64,000 bases of DNA from Hymenolepis diminuta (GCA_900708905.1 CAADRB010000079.1:99962-163961), one strand, 5' to 3'; shown: positions 37,460 to 50,230, counted from the stretch's first letter. The notes: generated by a model not told the origin, from the letters alone. Made by a program: numbers and translations.

Positions 37460-38965
37460 ATTCCCTTTGTAAATACCTACATCATCCGTTACTCACAACT
37501 CCTCAGGAATACAGGATTTGTAAAAATACAATAGCTAGGGGAAATCTATATACCTTAGATTGTAGTCCATCCTTCTAAAATCTTGAGCTGTGATTGGTGT
37601 GTCTTTGTCCTACACATGCATTGATTCCCAATTAAGTCAGTTTGTACCAGCTAAACGCTTTAACCACAAAATAGACGCCATACCACCGCCCGCTCTTTAA
37701 ACTTGTACAGTCTGAGGTATGAACTTTTTCTGATATCGGATAAAATTAGAATCGGTTAATGAAACGTGACAATGAAGATAAAAATGCATGTGGGTCCTTG
37801 CTTCTGAAAGCCAACCTCAGGAGTAAATGTCCGTTAATTGCTCCTAAAAGTGGAGGAAAGAGCAAACCTGAAAACTTACAATTTAAGAATAATTTATGTT
37901 TCATTTAATATTTTGGCTTATATTGGACGATAAAATAAATCCACCAATCGAAATCAATTTTCACTCCGGCTGATTTCAGTTATGCAATCAATCAGGGAGA
38001 AGAGCGAAGCGCAAAATATTAAAACCAAGAAAAGCAAACAGGATCGTGTTTCGAGATAATACGGACACTGAACTAATTAAAATGAGAAGACAAGGTCGAA
38101 TCTTCGGCGAAATACGAAATGGTTATGCATCAGATAAGTGCGCAACAGCATGGCCAAACTTAGCTTGATTTGAACACAAAGGAGAACAGAAAAACAACGT
38201 GTGCTTATTTGTTCCTTCATGATTTTCAAATCAATAAACGTTAATTAGAGTCTACTTTGAGGGAACTCCAGCGCACTCAATCACACTCAAATCATGTTAG
38301 CTCATATCGTCTGTTAGGATTTTAATTATTATAAGGGGACTCAAAGTGGAAAGGTTAACCAACCGTTAACCGTTAATCAACTACCTGCCCAATAAGTTCT
38401 GAACTCAGGATACAGGAATTCATACAGGAAACAAGAGACTGTGCTCTATACACTCGTAAGTTCAAAGGTCGAATGAAATATGATGTTTTGAATTTATTTT
38501 CCAATAATCTCCATACTGGACTACTCTACTGTTTCCTGAGTTCAGACGCTATCTCGCAATGGAATTTCGCATTTTCTTAATTTGTAGAGAATGAAATTGA
38601 ACCCTTATTTTCATACAACTTCATGGATTAATGCACATCTTATTAGCTCCAACACTATTTAAATTGAACTGAAGGAAGGAATTTGGTTCCTCCATCTTAG
38701 TATCCCTTCTGTTAGCCCAAGAGAGTTGGAAAAAAAGTTATTTATTTATTTAATTGCCTTCGTAGAATATAGCGATTTCCTGACGAAACCTTTCAAGAAG
38801 GACAATTGGCATTAAGAGAATAGAAAATTCGCTCTTTTATTGAAATACGCCAATAAAAGATATATCAGAATAATTCTTTGAGACAATAATTCAATTAATC
38901 TCGTCTTTGGGACGAGGTTAAGTCTCCCTCTATTATCATTGGATATCATTTAATTTGAGTGTAAT
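37460..38965. other. Gene-poor stretch
   Basis: About 1.5 kb with no sustained open frame, RNA gene or repeat family that I can support. Confidence 0.45.
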
Positions 38966-38969
38966 TGGA

Positions 38970-39345
38970 ACTTGTAGCGGATGCTACACCAATAAGTCTT
39001 TGCTACAACTAAGTATTCCTCCTAAGCGGTCCAAATAGCCTCTAGCAGAGTCCTCTCTTATCATTCACTCACAAATTAGCTGGGCTATGCCCAAAGTGGT
39101 AAGAACCAGAAAGATACCGAGTGGATAGGGTTTATCGCTCACCTCTCTTTGTGTCTGTGAGTCGAAAGCTTAGTCATTAAATACAAAACCACGCTAGGCT
39201 GCGGGGATCTTGATTGTTGATTGGCTGCGGAGGCCTCTGCCCACACGCCGCACCTGTTCTCTACGCAACTGGTTACATACCGCACTTTCCAGAACGTTCT
39301 AGCGCACGTGATTCAGTCAGCCTTTTTAGCGTTGTGAACCCCGCA
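38970..39345 (-). mobile_element. Solo LTR, family A, with heat-shock element and E-box
   Basis: Read on the - strand, the copy starts at GTTCACAACGCTAA, has a CACGTG E-box, then the heat-shock element at 39300-39287, then a GC-rich stretch ending in GCAGAGGCCTCC, a TTTTGTATTTAATG block, and ends near TGTAGCATCCGCTACA, an inverted repeat ending in CA. The first part is shared with 51045-51310 and 42553-42720, the last part with 7655-7970. No internal coding region is attached. Confidence 0.7.
39287..39300 (-). promoter_or_regulatory. Heat-shock element in LTR family A
   Basis: On the - strand AGAACGTTCTGGAA followed by A, a perfect nGAAnnTTCnnGAAn trimer, the binding pattern of heat-shock factor (established knowledge). 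The same element is kept at 42607-42620 and 51091-51104. Confidence 0.6.
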
Positions 39346-39349
39346 AACT

Positions 39350-42300
39350 AGGATCCTGCATCCTTCCTGCCTATTTTGAACTTTAGAAAACATATAGAAT
39401 GCTAAAAGTTTTTTAATAAATTACGCATATTTAGCTGTCGTTAATAGGGGAGCTCCAAGTATTGTTTGTCTTTCCTATTTGGGAGGTTGAAACAAACTTT
39501 TAAACTCCCCAGAATCTCGTTGAAAGAAAACGTCAAAATGGCAGTTTTATAGAATTTTCAAATAAGATTACTAGAAGTGAAAGGAGTCAGAAATATTAAT
39601 TCCTAAATATGAGAGGGTAATCGAGAAGTTCAACTAAGGTGACCTTCATTTTGTCGAAAACTGTGCCATTTTCAAGAGTTTCCAGTTTAATATTTTTCGA
39701 GCCACTCTCTTCCTAATTATAACTCAGAGGGAGAAACAAGCTTTTATTCCTCAGGAAATTATAGCTTGATGGGTAAAAAGTTCATTGCAACTTAATAATG
39801 AAGGATACTAAAATTAGATGTAAAACATGAATAAGTGATGGATTTTGTTCTCTTATTCTGTACTTCTGTAATCAATTACATGGACACTTGAACTTTTTTC
39901 TTGTTTTCTAAGGAAAGTTAATCATAATTTCATTAAGAGCGATTTCCGAATACAATTATGAGTATAGAATGTAGATGAAGAATAAATATCAATTCCTCGA
40001 ATCACTTATTTATTATTAATACCCATAAATAGAAGAGCAAAGAGTGCTTGACGTGGGTGGAGGGAGGGTATTCTATGAGAAATTCGTGGTCTTCGACCCC
40101 TCCTTTTCAATCAGAATTCACGACCACGATTGGCAATCAATTGTATATCTACTTTATGACCTCGGACTTGGCAGACGTGCATGTTGGATGTAATTTGTTA
40201 TAACTTAAAGAAGGAAGGGAGGAGTGATGCAACCAGCAATTCTTTAAACTTGCTCAATTCCAGATGTTAGTTTTCTTCTGGCATCGAAAGAATTAGGGCT
40301 ACATCGGGAAATATTTGTTCATGAAGCTATTGGAGAATTCAAATCTCCGTTCATGAAAGCACCCAATTGTCTTATAAATTATTCTCCAATAGAAATGGGT
40401 TTCTCAAATATCCTGAAGTTGTTAAGAGCAAAGAGGCGCGAATTGCAACTCGAGACCCGGAGATATCCTTAATTTTTAAGAAAGACAACTTTCCTCCTTA
40501 TTCGGTAACTGTTCAAGCTCAACGGTACCTTTACGGAACTTTAACAAGAATAAGATAATCACAATAATGGACAGAGTAGAAAGTGAAAATGTGTTTGCTG
40601 AGTAAAGTGGTTGCCGTTGACTTGATGGGTTGGATCACTAATAAACAAATGTTAACTCTAGTTCTGAACTTTTGTTACTTTCAGCATAGTCTCCGCATTT
40701 TACTTTTAATCAAAAATTTTATCCGGTGATCGCACTTTAAATGAAGAAAAAAGCTCCAACACGTTCAACAAGGTAACAGTAAATTTATTCCCCATCTAAG
40801 TGATCCGTTATCCTGACTATGTACCAGCCATGAACAAACTTGACCTTCCATCTTGCAACAATTATTAATGAGCGCTGACTTTTGATTTATTATTATTAAT
40901 ATTTTTTTCAAGCAAATACCCTCATAGAGGAAGATTAAAAAGCGTCCTGATGATGTGGCAAAATACATCAAGGCCATGTAAAGTCTCCCTAACAAATGTT
41001 AACATCAAGTTGGCTAACGGGAAAATATTCCGGGACGAAATTGCAACGCTTGCAGTTCATAGCATGGAGAGAACTTATAAAAACCATTTTTTTCCTACTT
41101 CGAACCATTGGAGCTCTACCTGGTCACGGTTTAAGAAGGCATAAAGCGATTGAATTAAGGCGACTAACCGTTCAATTAATGAATTCTAACGAACGCGAAC
41201 GTATCCGGGAAACCAGGAGATACTAAGGAACAAGATGGAGAAAGGGAGAAAATTCTGGTAGAAATGAAATTGGGAAAAGGCAGTTGATTTGATGATTCTA
41301 AAGCAGAATAATCCAGATTTTCTGGACCTCACTTCTTTTGCTTAATGATCCCTTTTTGTATGCGTTTCAGTGACTTTCAATGATAAATGAAAAGAGTTAT
41401 ATAACGATATATGATCTCGAAAAATTATCTAATGATGAGATTTCCCGGATATCTCCGTCTAACTCTTGTTAGTGTTAATACCAGGTGACTCTCTAAATCT
41501 CTAATATTCTCCCTAATAATATGGGGAGGAGGGTTACAGGTCATGCTTCAGGGAAATGTTATTTCATCAAAAACCCTGAGTGACTATAGTTACGGAGGTA
41601 GGCTGAGTGAAAATTTATAGTTATTTCATCCCTGTTATGTTAAAACTGTGAGTTGCTAAGCATCAAGTAAGATCATTTTGTCTTCTCAACGAAGAAACGG
41701 ATTGAAGTGGCTTGACCGACCCTCTTAATTAAAGTCTGGTCAATAAGTACTAGATGTAATAGACACGGAGTTTATTGAACTGTAGGGAACGAATCGTGAA
41801 GTTTGAACTTTGGAACGGGAGCAACTCATTTGACAAATACACTACAACCTAAATCCAGAAATCAAATGAAGCAGGACTCTTTGATACCCTGACGTTGCTC
41901 TCTCAACATCTTTTCGACTCCTTCCACCTTGTCATTTATTGAACTTACCGTTAACTGACTTCGGCTGCTTCCCAAAATTAAAGTTGTAAACTTTGTTGTT
42001 TTACTGAGGCTATTTATTTGATGAATCAGATATCTCAACAGCAACATTTAGAGTTCCTTTGTGGTACACATCACTCCATTTGCCAACGATTTGGTTCTGT
42101 TGTAAAACGTCTAGTACTCTCTCGTTGACGTATCTTTTGGCCTTTTTATTTCTACAGATTACTAGTCTAGAGATGAGTGTGTCATTTGAAGGGCTGAAAT
42201 ACGCACTTGTTAGCTATTTTCTTCCTAGCAGTAAACAGATATAAATGGATTAAAATGGAATTATTGATCATTCAACTAAATCAACTGGTCAGCGAGCTTT

Positions 42301-42545
42301 GAATATCGTTGACAAGCTCTCCACCTTGATCTTGGAGGTAAAATTGTTAAAGTGAAAGAAATTGTACTTTTGTGAGAATATAGATGAGTCGATGCTTGAG
42401 AAATTTAAATAACCGCATTTTCTTGACTCTCTCCTCTGTTTCATACCTTATTGGACTCGTTTATTATTCCCCTTATTCAGATGCCATTACAAAGAAGCAC
42501 TATCAAAGATGCATATATATTTGTCTTAGGAAATACTCGGTTTAA
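39350..42545. other. Gene-poor stretch with a family E fragment
   Basis: About 3.2 kb. The only recognisable repeat is a short block at 40158-40190 shared with 52796-52830 (CTCGGACTTG-CAGA--TGCA-GTTG). Open frames at 40367-40558 and 40950-41226 are unlinked and unrecognised. Confidence 0.4.
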
Positions 42546-42552
42546 TACTTCT

Positions 42553-42720
42553 AGGTGTGGAGTGTAAAATGTCACCAAGGCTCACAAAAGGAATCTCGCT
42601 CGCGCTAGAACATTCTGGAAAGTGCGGCCGTGGTACCGATCTCGTATCGGACAGGAGCGTGGAGGCTTCCAAGCCAATAAGTGATTAATATTCGGACAGC
42701 GTAGCGTTAATTACACTTAA
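42553..42720 (+). mobile_element. LTR family A, partial + copy with heat-shock element
   Basis: Begins AGGTGTGGAGT like the 51045 copy, keeps GCTAGAACATTCTGGAAAGTG, then a diverged GC-rich section. The 3' half is lost or too diverged to see. It lies about 1.2 kb upstream of the gag remnant in the same orientation, but a link between the two is not proven. Confidence 0.55.
42607..42620 (+). promoter_or_regulatory. Heat-shock element in LTR family A
   Basis: AGAACATTCTGGAA followed by A, a perfect nGAAnnTTCnnGAAn match. The two bases that differ from the other copies fall only in the free n positions. Confidence 0.55.
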
Positions 42721-42724
42721 CTAC

Positions 42725-43860
42725 TAAGCATTTTTGTAGTAAACTCTCTACACATAGTAATAATTTAGAGATGAGGAGTTTCAATAAGGGCATTTATGAG
42801 CCCCACCAGTAGATATGCAAAATATACCATTTAAGAGAGAACGTACCCAAAAAATAAGAACATATGGAAATGGAATTGATTGAATATTTTCGATGGCATT
42901 GGTTTTTATAAATATTTTCGCAAGTTGCTATGGTGTATAATCATAATCGGGCTGTCTGAAGGCTTATTTACTCAAATAGAATTACACCTGTCAACACATT
43001 AAACACCCATAAATAGTTGCCGATTTTTCTCCATGAAGACAATAAATCATATTTACATATCAATAACTTGAGTAAGCAGCCGCTATCTTCTCATGACTAC
43101 GCCAGTATTTTTGATGGGACTTGACGCCCCCTTTTGTCCTTTTCGCATCTAAAGTATTATGAGTTGAATTTCAAGCAGAATTAATAGATGGAACAGATAT
43201 GCAGTATGCTAAATCAGTACGAAAACAGCTTTAATAAACTTAATGGCGCCTGCTGGTATATTTTGAAGATGATATGTTACTAATCATATTTGGAGGTGAT
43301 CTCCTGAGATGATAAGAATATTTGTATCCTGTCTCATATTGAGGACACTTTATACATGAGTTGAAACTCTAGATAATGGGCTTGAATGGACGTATTCAGG
43401 CACTTTCCACCCTTCCGACTTTAGGATATACAATGAGGCTGAAGATTTACCGCCATTGGGATGGTTGGGTGTTGAACTACCCTAGGTTCCTGAAAGCAAT
43501 AGAAGACTCCAATCATATGCCTCGACAAGGACTTCCTATTGTTATCAGATGAAATTGAATTGAAATAAGTGAAAGTGACTTATAATTTACCCTAAAACAT
43601 ACCATCAATAACTCAAGTTCATGAGAAAATTCCACTTAGAGTTGCCTTATAACTCATGACAGGACAGAATGTTTTGTTTAAGAATTTTCACCTTAAAAAG
43701 CAACTGAGATCAGATAATAGTAAGCAGTCCAATAAGGGATAAAGGGGAGTGGATCGCTTTACCTCATAAAAATTTTGAAATCGAGTTGTAAGTCAGAGTT
43801 TGTTACACCAACAAACTGATAACTCTGCAAAAACTAACAACCTAACACTGCTCTTATCTG
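42725..43860. other. Spacer between LTR A fragment and gag remnant
   Basis: About 1.1 kb of AT-rich sequence with no open frame that resembles a retrotransposon protein and no other repeat that I can place. Confidence 0.4.
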
Positions 43861-43864
43861 ACCC

Positions 43865-44500
43865 TAGAAGTCGCTGAGTTTGTGCTAGACGTCATTCCTA
43901 AACCGTCCAATATGCTCTACAACAAACTCAAGCTCGCCATTCTGGAGCGCGTCGAGAAACCGATTCATAACTAGACAAACTTTTATTGACTGAGATGCAT
44001 ACAATTCGTATTGTTAACAATCTGATGAAACAGAGGAGAATCGAATCCTCTTATAACAAACAATGACGACATGTACTCCCCCAGAAACAGAAATTGATAC
44101 AGAACAGTTCCATACTTACACTTAAGAACGATCAAAACTTGAATTCAACCCTGAGCGAGGAGAGAAGAAACGCTGCCTGCCAGAGCAAGTATCTGCCACC
44201 CATAAGAGACAAGCCAATCGGGAGAGGAACGCATTGAAACCTGAAGTTACAACCCTTTCAAAACTGCCTCAACCGGAAACGCAGCATCAACATCAACAAA
44301 AACAAAATTTATCAAACAACTCCAACACCATGCCACCCCGCTGCACTTGGCCGACAAAACAATTTCGGTCTCTGCAATATCAAAATGGATCGGCACAAAA
44401 GGCGGACATAAACATCCCCTAAAACAGTCTCGGAAAACATTGCAGATAGCCGGCATTGTCCAAATCTCTAGGTTACTTTGCATCAACATGCCGCCGAAAT
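43865..44500 (+). pseudogene. Degenerate gag fragment of a Ty3/Gypsy-type LTR retrotransposon
   Basis: The frame from about 43865 reads LTLEVAEFVLDVIPKPSN, then YNKLKLAILERVEK, and hits a stop at 43972-43974. This pattern (acidic and hydrophobic helix, VLDVI-x-P, then Y-x-x-LK-x-AIL-R) is typical of Gypsy gag in flatworm elements. Further in-frame-like scraps follow, interrupted by stops. An open frame at 44234-44422 (Gln/Asn-rich, then PPRCTWP) could be the decayed region before the zinc knuckle. No protease or reverse transcriptase is visible. It is an inactive remnant. Confidence 0.5.
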
Positions 44501-44929
44501 GCGGAAAAGAGCAGAAAATCTAAGAAACACATCAAGACGCATGCAGAATCAGCCCGGAGGTGAAACAACCGAGCAATGTCCTACTCTGCTATACTTCAAA
44601 CCTGTATATTTCCATTCACTATCAATTATCTGCTCTTCATGACTCTAAAACAATCCCTTTTTTAATGTTCTTGTATCTCACTTTCTTTTGATTGCTTGTT
44701 ATTCTTGACATTTTGATTAACTGTCCTGCCTTCACCGTCTAAATTCATATTGCATTTATCTTTCTCTCAACACTCTACCGTTGTATTCAACCTTTCGTTT
44801 CTTTTATCTAATTAATAGAAAGTCCCGAAAATTGACACTTATGAGGTGAACAAGACAATTACACTTGGACCAATTTACAGCCTGAAATTTGTCGTCTTTA
44901 CGCACGTCAAGGCTGGCTGGAGGCTGAAA

Positions 44930-45305
44930 GATGCCTCAATGCTTTTTCCAAAATTACTCTTTTGTCAAATTCTTTACAAAAAATACGTTCATTTTTCGCC
45001 CTTTTGCCCCTATGACCTGTGTCTAGACGAGTTTATAGATGATTCTTTATATAACTGTCCCGATCTGCACTGATACCCTCATGCACGTTCTTGCCCAAGT
45101 GACTCATGTAAACCGTCTCTGTATTCCCATTTACACACACTTGCTCTCTCTTACTCTCTCGATTCCTCATCGTGGTTTATTCAATAAAATTTGACCTACA
45201 CAACTCTTTGTGTTCTATTATTTGGAACTGTTGTGTGCCTTTGCTAGCTGTCAGCTACAGTCCAAGGTTCTCCGATCTGGTTCTGGTTCATTAATTCTTA
45301 CAATT
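44930..45305 (+). mobile_element. LTR family B (CsRn1-like), + orientation
   Basis: Contains TCTAGACGAGTTTATAG, CCTCATGCACGTTCTTGCCC, CAAGTGACTCATGTAAA, an ACACACACTT tract, CTCTCTCTTACTCTCTC, TCCTCATCGTGGTTTATT and TTTGGAACTGTTG, and ends at ATTCTTACA followed by ATTCGATGATCC, a diverged form of the TTGGTGACC region. It lies about 430 bp after the gag remnant on the same strand. Confidence 0.65.
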
Positions 45306-45309
45306 CGAT

Positions 45310-46790
45310 GATCCTACAAACCCTTATGAATGGATAAGTAGTTTGGTGTTTGTAATTTAGCGTGTCTTGAGGGGGTGCCCAGCTATCCCAGGCTACATGA
45401 TTAATAACTTAATCCTTCAGTAATGCCATCCTGCAGTAAGAACCTCAACACGTGGCTTGATAGGATAAATAATTAAAATGCCTGATTGTAAATTTGAACT
45501 CTTGTACAAAGCAAGAGCGATTGTATAGCAGACTTGTAACTCTAAAATTACCCTAATTAAAGGAACTTCCTGATTGTGTCTCTCCATTAAGACAGCGTCT
45601 GCATTGTAATTACTCCTTTTAAAAGAAGTCTGCTTCTTTAATTAAATCCGAAAAGAAATGGAGAAGAGAGTGACACTTGTGTGTGAAGTTTCATCAACTG
45701 GAGTTTTATTAATAATTGCATTTCGCTTGAAGCAGTTTCACTACATTTTATCAAGTTATCAAGTTCAGCTCTACTCACCCACAGGGTCATTTAATGCATT
45801 TAATTTGGAATATATAATTACAAATTTGCTGATAAATCCGACTACGGTCCCCCTAATTAATACTCAGTGAAATGCATATTCGTCTCAATTTAAAAAAGGA
45901 GCGCATGAAGGAAGATATCTGTGTAGATTCTGAGGCTTCCAGTCGCAAAAGTGGAAAACTTGAACTCTTTGGGTGATTATTGCTCGTCTTACAGGAAAAT
46001 AAAGGATTCCAGAGATACGGAAGTCACTGATACCAACTTCCCATGATATTAAATAAACGTGATATTAATGTATTAAACCAATTAAGACTTTAAATTATAG
46101 TCAAAGCATCTCTGACTTTTTTCTCAGTGAAATACATGCTAACGTAGAGTTATTTTTCTCAAAGAATGGAAGAGGCAATTATGAATACCCCTCAGAATCA
46201 TCCGTCAGTCAATGATCGAAGTCGGGCCAGGTTAGTACTTGCGCGAGTGACCCGCCGAGAATAGCTGGTATTGCTTACTCTTTACCACAACAAAATAGCC
46301 TTCATCTCCACGATAAATATATATAAACGACAAATATTACCAATGAAAAGTCACAATTGAATACAAATAAAGATTTGATAACTGGTTTGGAGTGATGTTC
46401 TTCAACCTCACTGAAATCGATTGAATGTCTCATGAGTAATGGATAACGAAAAGTCTTCAGCGATCGGAAAATATTAAATTTTTACTATCTGTAGAATACT
46501 CCAAGGCCAATCCTCAGTTAGCCCTCTACCGTGGAAACTAAGACTACAGCTAACGGGTGACAACAGCAAGCCGCTGTTCAAAAAGGCAGAACACCAAGAG
46601 TTGATCGGAGATTAATACTCAAGATAAATAGAGAGAAAAGAAATGAGGTTAGAGACTGAAAAGAGACCGGAAGGGTTAGAACTTGTTTATAAGCGTATAG
46701 GATGTGCGGTGTGATGGGTGCGTAAAAGGAGTTTGGCCGGAGGAAATGGAAAAGATATTCCATTAGGCATGCGCCGATGTCACACTGGTC
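45310..46790. other. Gene-poor stretch
   Basis: About 1.5 kb with no linked exons or recognised repeat. The open frame at 45658-45870 is isolated and AT-driven. Confidence 0.45.
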
Positions 46791-46794
46791 AATG

Positions 46795-46990
46795 TGCACG
46801 TGTTCTCCGTCAGAGATTACGAGATCATGATCACCCACTTACAGTGGTGTGGGTAACCAGCCGCCTTGGTTATTTCTGGTCAACCCGAGAGGCGATAAAA
46901 TGTGAGTTATTAATAAGCACGGCTCCGGAATGCCTTCCCCTCCCAAGTTAAGAGTTGTAGACGTTTCTCCTAATGGGCTTGGGGAAGATT
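46795..46990 (+). repeat. Repeat family F, copy 1 (protein-level similarity to copies 2 and 3)
   Basis: Includes KCELLISTAPECLPLPS in the open frame 46718-46951. Copy 3 reads ECEFLVRATPGYLPS and copy 2 reads CEFLVKGTPEYP. The DNA blocks TCCGGAATGCCTTCCC and CCCAAGTTAAGAGTTGTAGA are shared with copy 2 in diverged form. The family is not recognised. Confidence 0.5.
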
Positions 46991-46999
46991 CATTTTAAG

Positions 47000-48335
47000 T
47001 GACGACCAAGTGTTCACTATCGGAAACTCCTTTTGAATTTGTTCTCAATAACCAGGAGATTCCAATGGGAGTCATGATAGTAAGATTAGTAAGATAACGA
47101 TTTAGTCTGGACAGGAAATTAATGTCCTTATTTTTGAGTTCATTCCCATTTGTGGCACAAAACATATAGGGTGTAAACCTCAGTTAAGAGTAATTTGAGT
47201 AAGAACTGCTAAGCGACAGATTTTTTACCAGAAGTACCTTAAGCTAGTTTTAAATAATGAAATTCCCTTACTGTATGATACCATTCTTTATTCAAAAGTT
47301 CTTCCACTTCATTTAACCGACAAGCTTCGCCAAAATATTATAAAACTGGAAATTTTAACAAAGAATTAATACCGGATGAGTTTGAGAGAGGAAAGTGGTA
47401 GCCCTATGACGTTTTCATTTTAGCTGTTCTTCGTTCGTCTGCTGTCTGACAAGTAAACGAAAGGCCCACAAGCAAATGAAAGCCTGGGATGAGTAAAACC
47501 ATATTTCAGAGTCGCTTACGTTCCAGTGTTAGAATTCGGAGAAGGAGGTGAATGCGCGGGCTCTGTAAATACAAGTGTCTGCTATCAATTATCACCAAAT
47601 ATCCGACCTATATCGGGATCAGTTGCCAATGGGTCTGACTATAGTGAGAAGGAAAATTGTTGCCACAGAAGGAATTCACATTGATTAAGAAGGTAATGAT
47701 CAGTTAACTGAACGGAATCAGTAGTAGCTTCAGCAAAAAATCCACTGACGAAAAACTTGCCTGTAGACTTATCTAAATTTCCTTTGAAAAACATGCACTC
47801 AGCCTCTTTAATTCTTGAGGTGAGTAGAGGTGACATAATGTTCAAACAGAAAAAAGACGAGAGATTTTTACTGAATTAGTAATTAGTTGGCACGAAAGGA
47901 ATGGGAGTTTGCATAATAAAAAAAGATAAAATTTTGAAACGATTGAAGAGGGGTAAATTAGTGCAGGGAGAGACAGGAAATGGAGTCACAAATTTAGAAG
48001 AATTAACTATTTTTGGGCGTCCAGGAATAACTTTTCTTCGGTTGTCCACTACTACAGCATCAAATCCAAGTTATCGTCAATCTCAAATTAAGAAAATTTT
48101 CACTTTAAAACTGCTTTTGACGCTAAGATGGTGGTAAGATGATAGCTGAGGGAATTTTCAAGTTTGATAATGATATTTGTCCTCCCGCTCCTTCAGTTAA
48201 CACCCTTTTTACCACATAACGGGCAATTTTGATTGGACAAGTTGAATACAAAATTTTCCTGAAGAATTATGCGTACTATATTCTTCTGTTGCTGAGTCAT
48301 GAGCATTCAAAGATCGATTTTATTCAACGATGAGG
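47000..48335. other. Gene-poor stretch
   Basis: About 1.3 kb. The open frame 47901-48137 (+) has a basic product without family resemblance; no splice links. Confidence 0.4.
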
Positions 48336-48339
48336 TCAA

Positions 48340-48470
48340 GAGATCAATGTCAATGGGGAGGGTGATCAATCACCCTGGTAGCATGTGAATTTCTCGTAAA
48401 AGGGACACCAGAATACCCCTTTTCACCCAAGATAGGGGTTGTGGATGCTTCTCAAGGTTGATGAACAAGA
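48340..48470 (+). repeat. Repeat family F, copy 2
   Basis: The frame reads CEFLVKGTPEYP, then a diverged tail; the DNA continues CCCAAGATAGGGGTTGTGGA, parallel to copy 1. It is surrounded by stops, so it is not an intact gene. Confidence 0.5.
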
Positions 48471-48474
48471 ATTT

Positions 48475-49120
48475 TAATTCTCTTAGGTCATCTCCACTAT
48501 TTATTAATATTAGTGTGGATTAGTGAACTTGGATGAAAATTTCTTTGACGATTTTCAAAAAGACGACCATCTATTTAACAATATTTTCCGAAGAAATTGT
48601 ATACTTCCGTTTAGCAACGAAAACAAAACACATACACGTTGCTGTTTCCTTAGTTAAAAGTAGACTCATGGTCACTGAGTCTTTATTAGAAAATGTTCCA
48701 CTTTATAATCAAAAACGCTTCAATTTTTGAAAAAAAGGGGAAAAAATAGAGCTCTATTTAAGTTGAATTGTAATTCATGGAGGGTTCAGTAGTTTCGTCA
48801 ACAAATAGGCAATGCATAAGCGGCTGAAAATTGTATTGTTTAAATTAACTCCGCTTTCGATTTGGAGTATCGTTTTCCAGAAAGAAGAAGAAGAAGCAGA
48901 TTACAAAATGTTTAAAACATCAAATTTTGAGTGAAATTTCATTTTTTAATTTGAGAAAGCAATAAAAATCTACACAATTAGGTAATTTTTGGGGAAGAAT
49001 ATTTTATTATACCAATGGATCACATGAACTCCCTCCAATGTACTCGGCTTCTCGCATGAATGGACTTAACGCGTTGTTCATTATAGATCTTTTGCATTTG
49101 AAATGTTTAAAGAGGACTGT
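48475..49120. other. Gene-poor stretch
   Basis: A short AT-rich open frame (48533-48730) only; no homology recognised. Confidence 0.45.
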
Positions 49121-49124
49121 TAAT

Positions 49125-49325
49125 TGCGGTTGTAAATGACGGATAACGCAAACTGACCTCTCGATACGAAAACGAGAGGTCTTGTGTTGATTTCGGGGTT
49201 CGGGTCATTTTGTATTGTGAAGTTGTCGGGTCGTGTTTGTAACTAGTGCAATGTCTTGGGATCTAAGAGTCGGTTACGGTGTCCTATGGAGAAGAGCAGA
49301 TTATAACAAATACAATTTAGTTAAT
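49125..49325 (+). repeat. Dispersed repeat family D, copy 2
   Basis: Same orientation and block order as 1345-1540, with the best-kept block at about 49260-49303. It also carries a small inverted repeat, CTCTCGATACGAAAACGAGAG, that is not kept in copy 1. Confidence 0.65.
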
Positions 49326-49534
49326 CCCAGAATTTTAAGAAAAAGAGCTTTTTGATAATGCCAAGAGATATAATTATGTAAAATTATGTAAAAATTTTCC
49401 CTGACAAAATTAATTTTTATTTCCCATTTTCTTCCCATTATCATTGAAATAACGATTAATCATTAAGTTGTTTAAATGAGCAAAAATAAACTAAGTTACA
49501 CTGTAAATAGTTCGAGTTGAACTGGAAGAAGTCT

Positions 49535-49635
49535 TCATTAAAACAACGGGAACTTGTGCCTCACTTCCTCGTAGCTGGGACTTCGGCTTGAATATCGTAA
49601 AAGACAAAATGTTTATAGGTGAAATGACGGATAGA
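49535..49635 (-). repeat. Repeat family J, fragment (coding-like on -)
   Basis: On the - strand a frame reads NILSFTIFKPKSQ, parallel to QMLPFTIHKPIFQ in the open frame at 62287-62553. The DNA also shares ACAACG-GAACTTGT and CGGCTTG blocks. A coding origin is inferred. Confidence 0.45.
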
Positions 49636-50079
49636 TTTGTTTCAACTTCAAAAACTATGTCGCGTTCTACCGAGAATTTGAATAAGCATTTCTCCTTAAA
49701 TAGTTATGTGACGTTTTGATATTTTTATAAATGTGGTATTATTGGAGTTTACCCTGTATGAACTCTAATGACCTCTGCTACATTAAGACATTACTTACCA
49801 GTCTAGAATGTATAGAGGGAGAGAGAGAGAGGGAATTCGATCGATCGGGCAGTGAGTTTTGAATATAGTGAATAGAACCTCATCCATGAACCCGGAAGTT
49901 AAATAATGAAAATTGGATATCGGCAATTTGTTTCAAATAAGAATATCAAAATTCAATGCTTTCAGATATAAAGTAAGATCTTAATGTTCTAACTTCAATA
50001 CCCATACCTTTATCAGTCCCCTCCCTTCTTCTTACCTTACTTGACTTCCTTGCTGTTCATGAGACTTCCCACTGTTTTA

Positions 50080-50230
50080 GTCTGTAGAGTTTTTTGGGCA
50101 TGCTGCCATTATAGTAAACCGCCGGGGCCCATTTATTGCAAATCACTTGGATAGAGGGAAGGTATCCCGGAGTCGCTCTTACAAGAAACTCGCATTCTAC
50201 GAATCCTCTTAACCGGAGTGATTGGTCTTC
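50080..50230 (-). repeat. Repeat family F, copy 3 (in a 79-codon open frame)
   Basis: The - strand open frame 50057-50296 contains ECEFLVRATPGYLPS. Its DNA matches copies 1 and 2 around GCGAGTTTCTTGTAAGAGCG and CCGGGATACCTTCCC. It is the only copy with an unbroken frame across the element. No known domain recognised. Confidence 0.45.
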
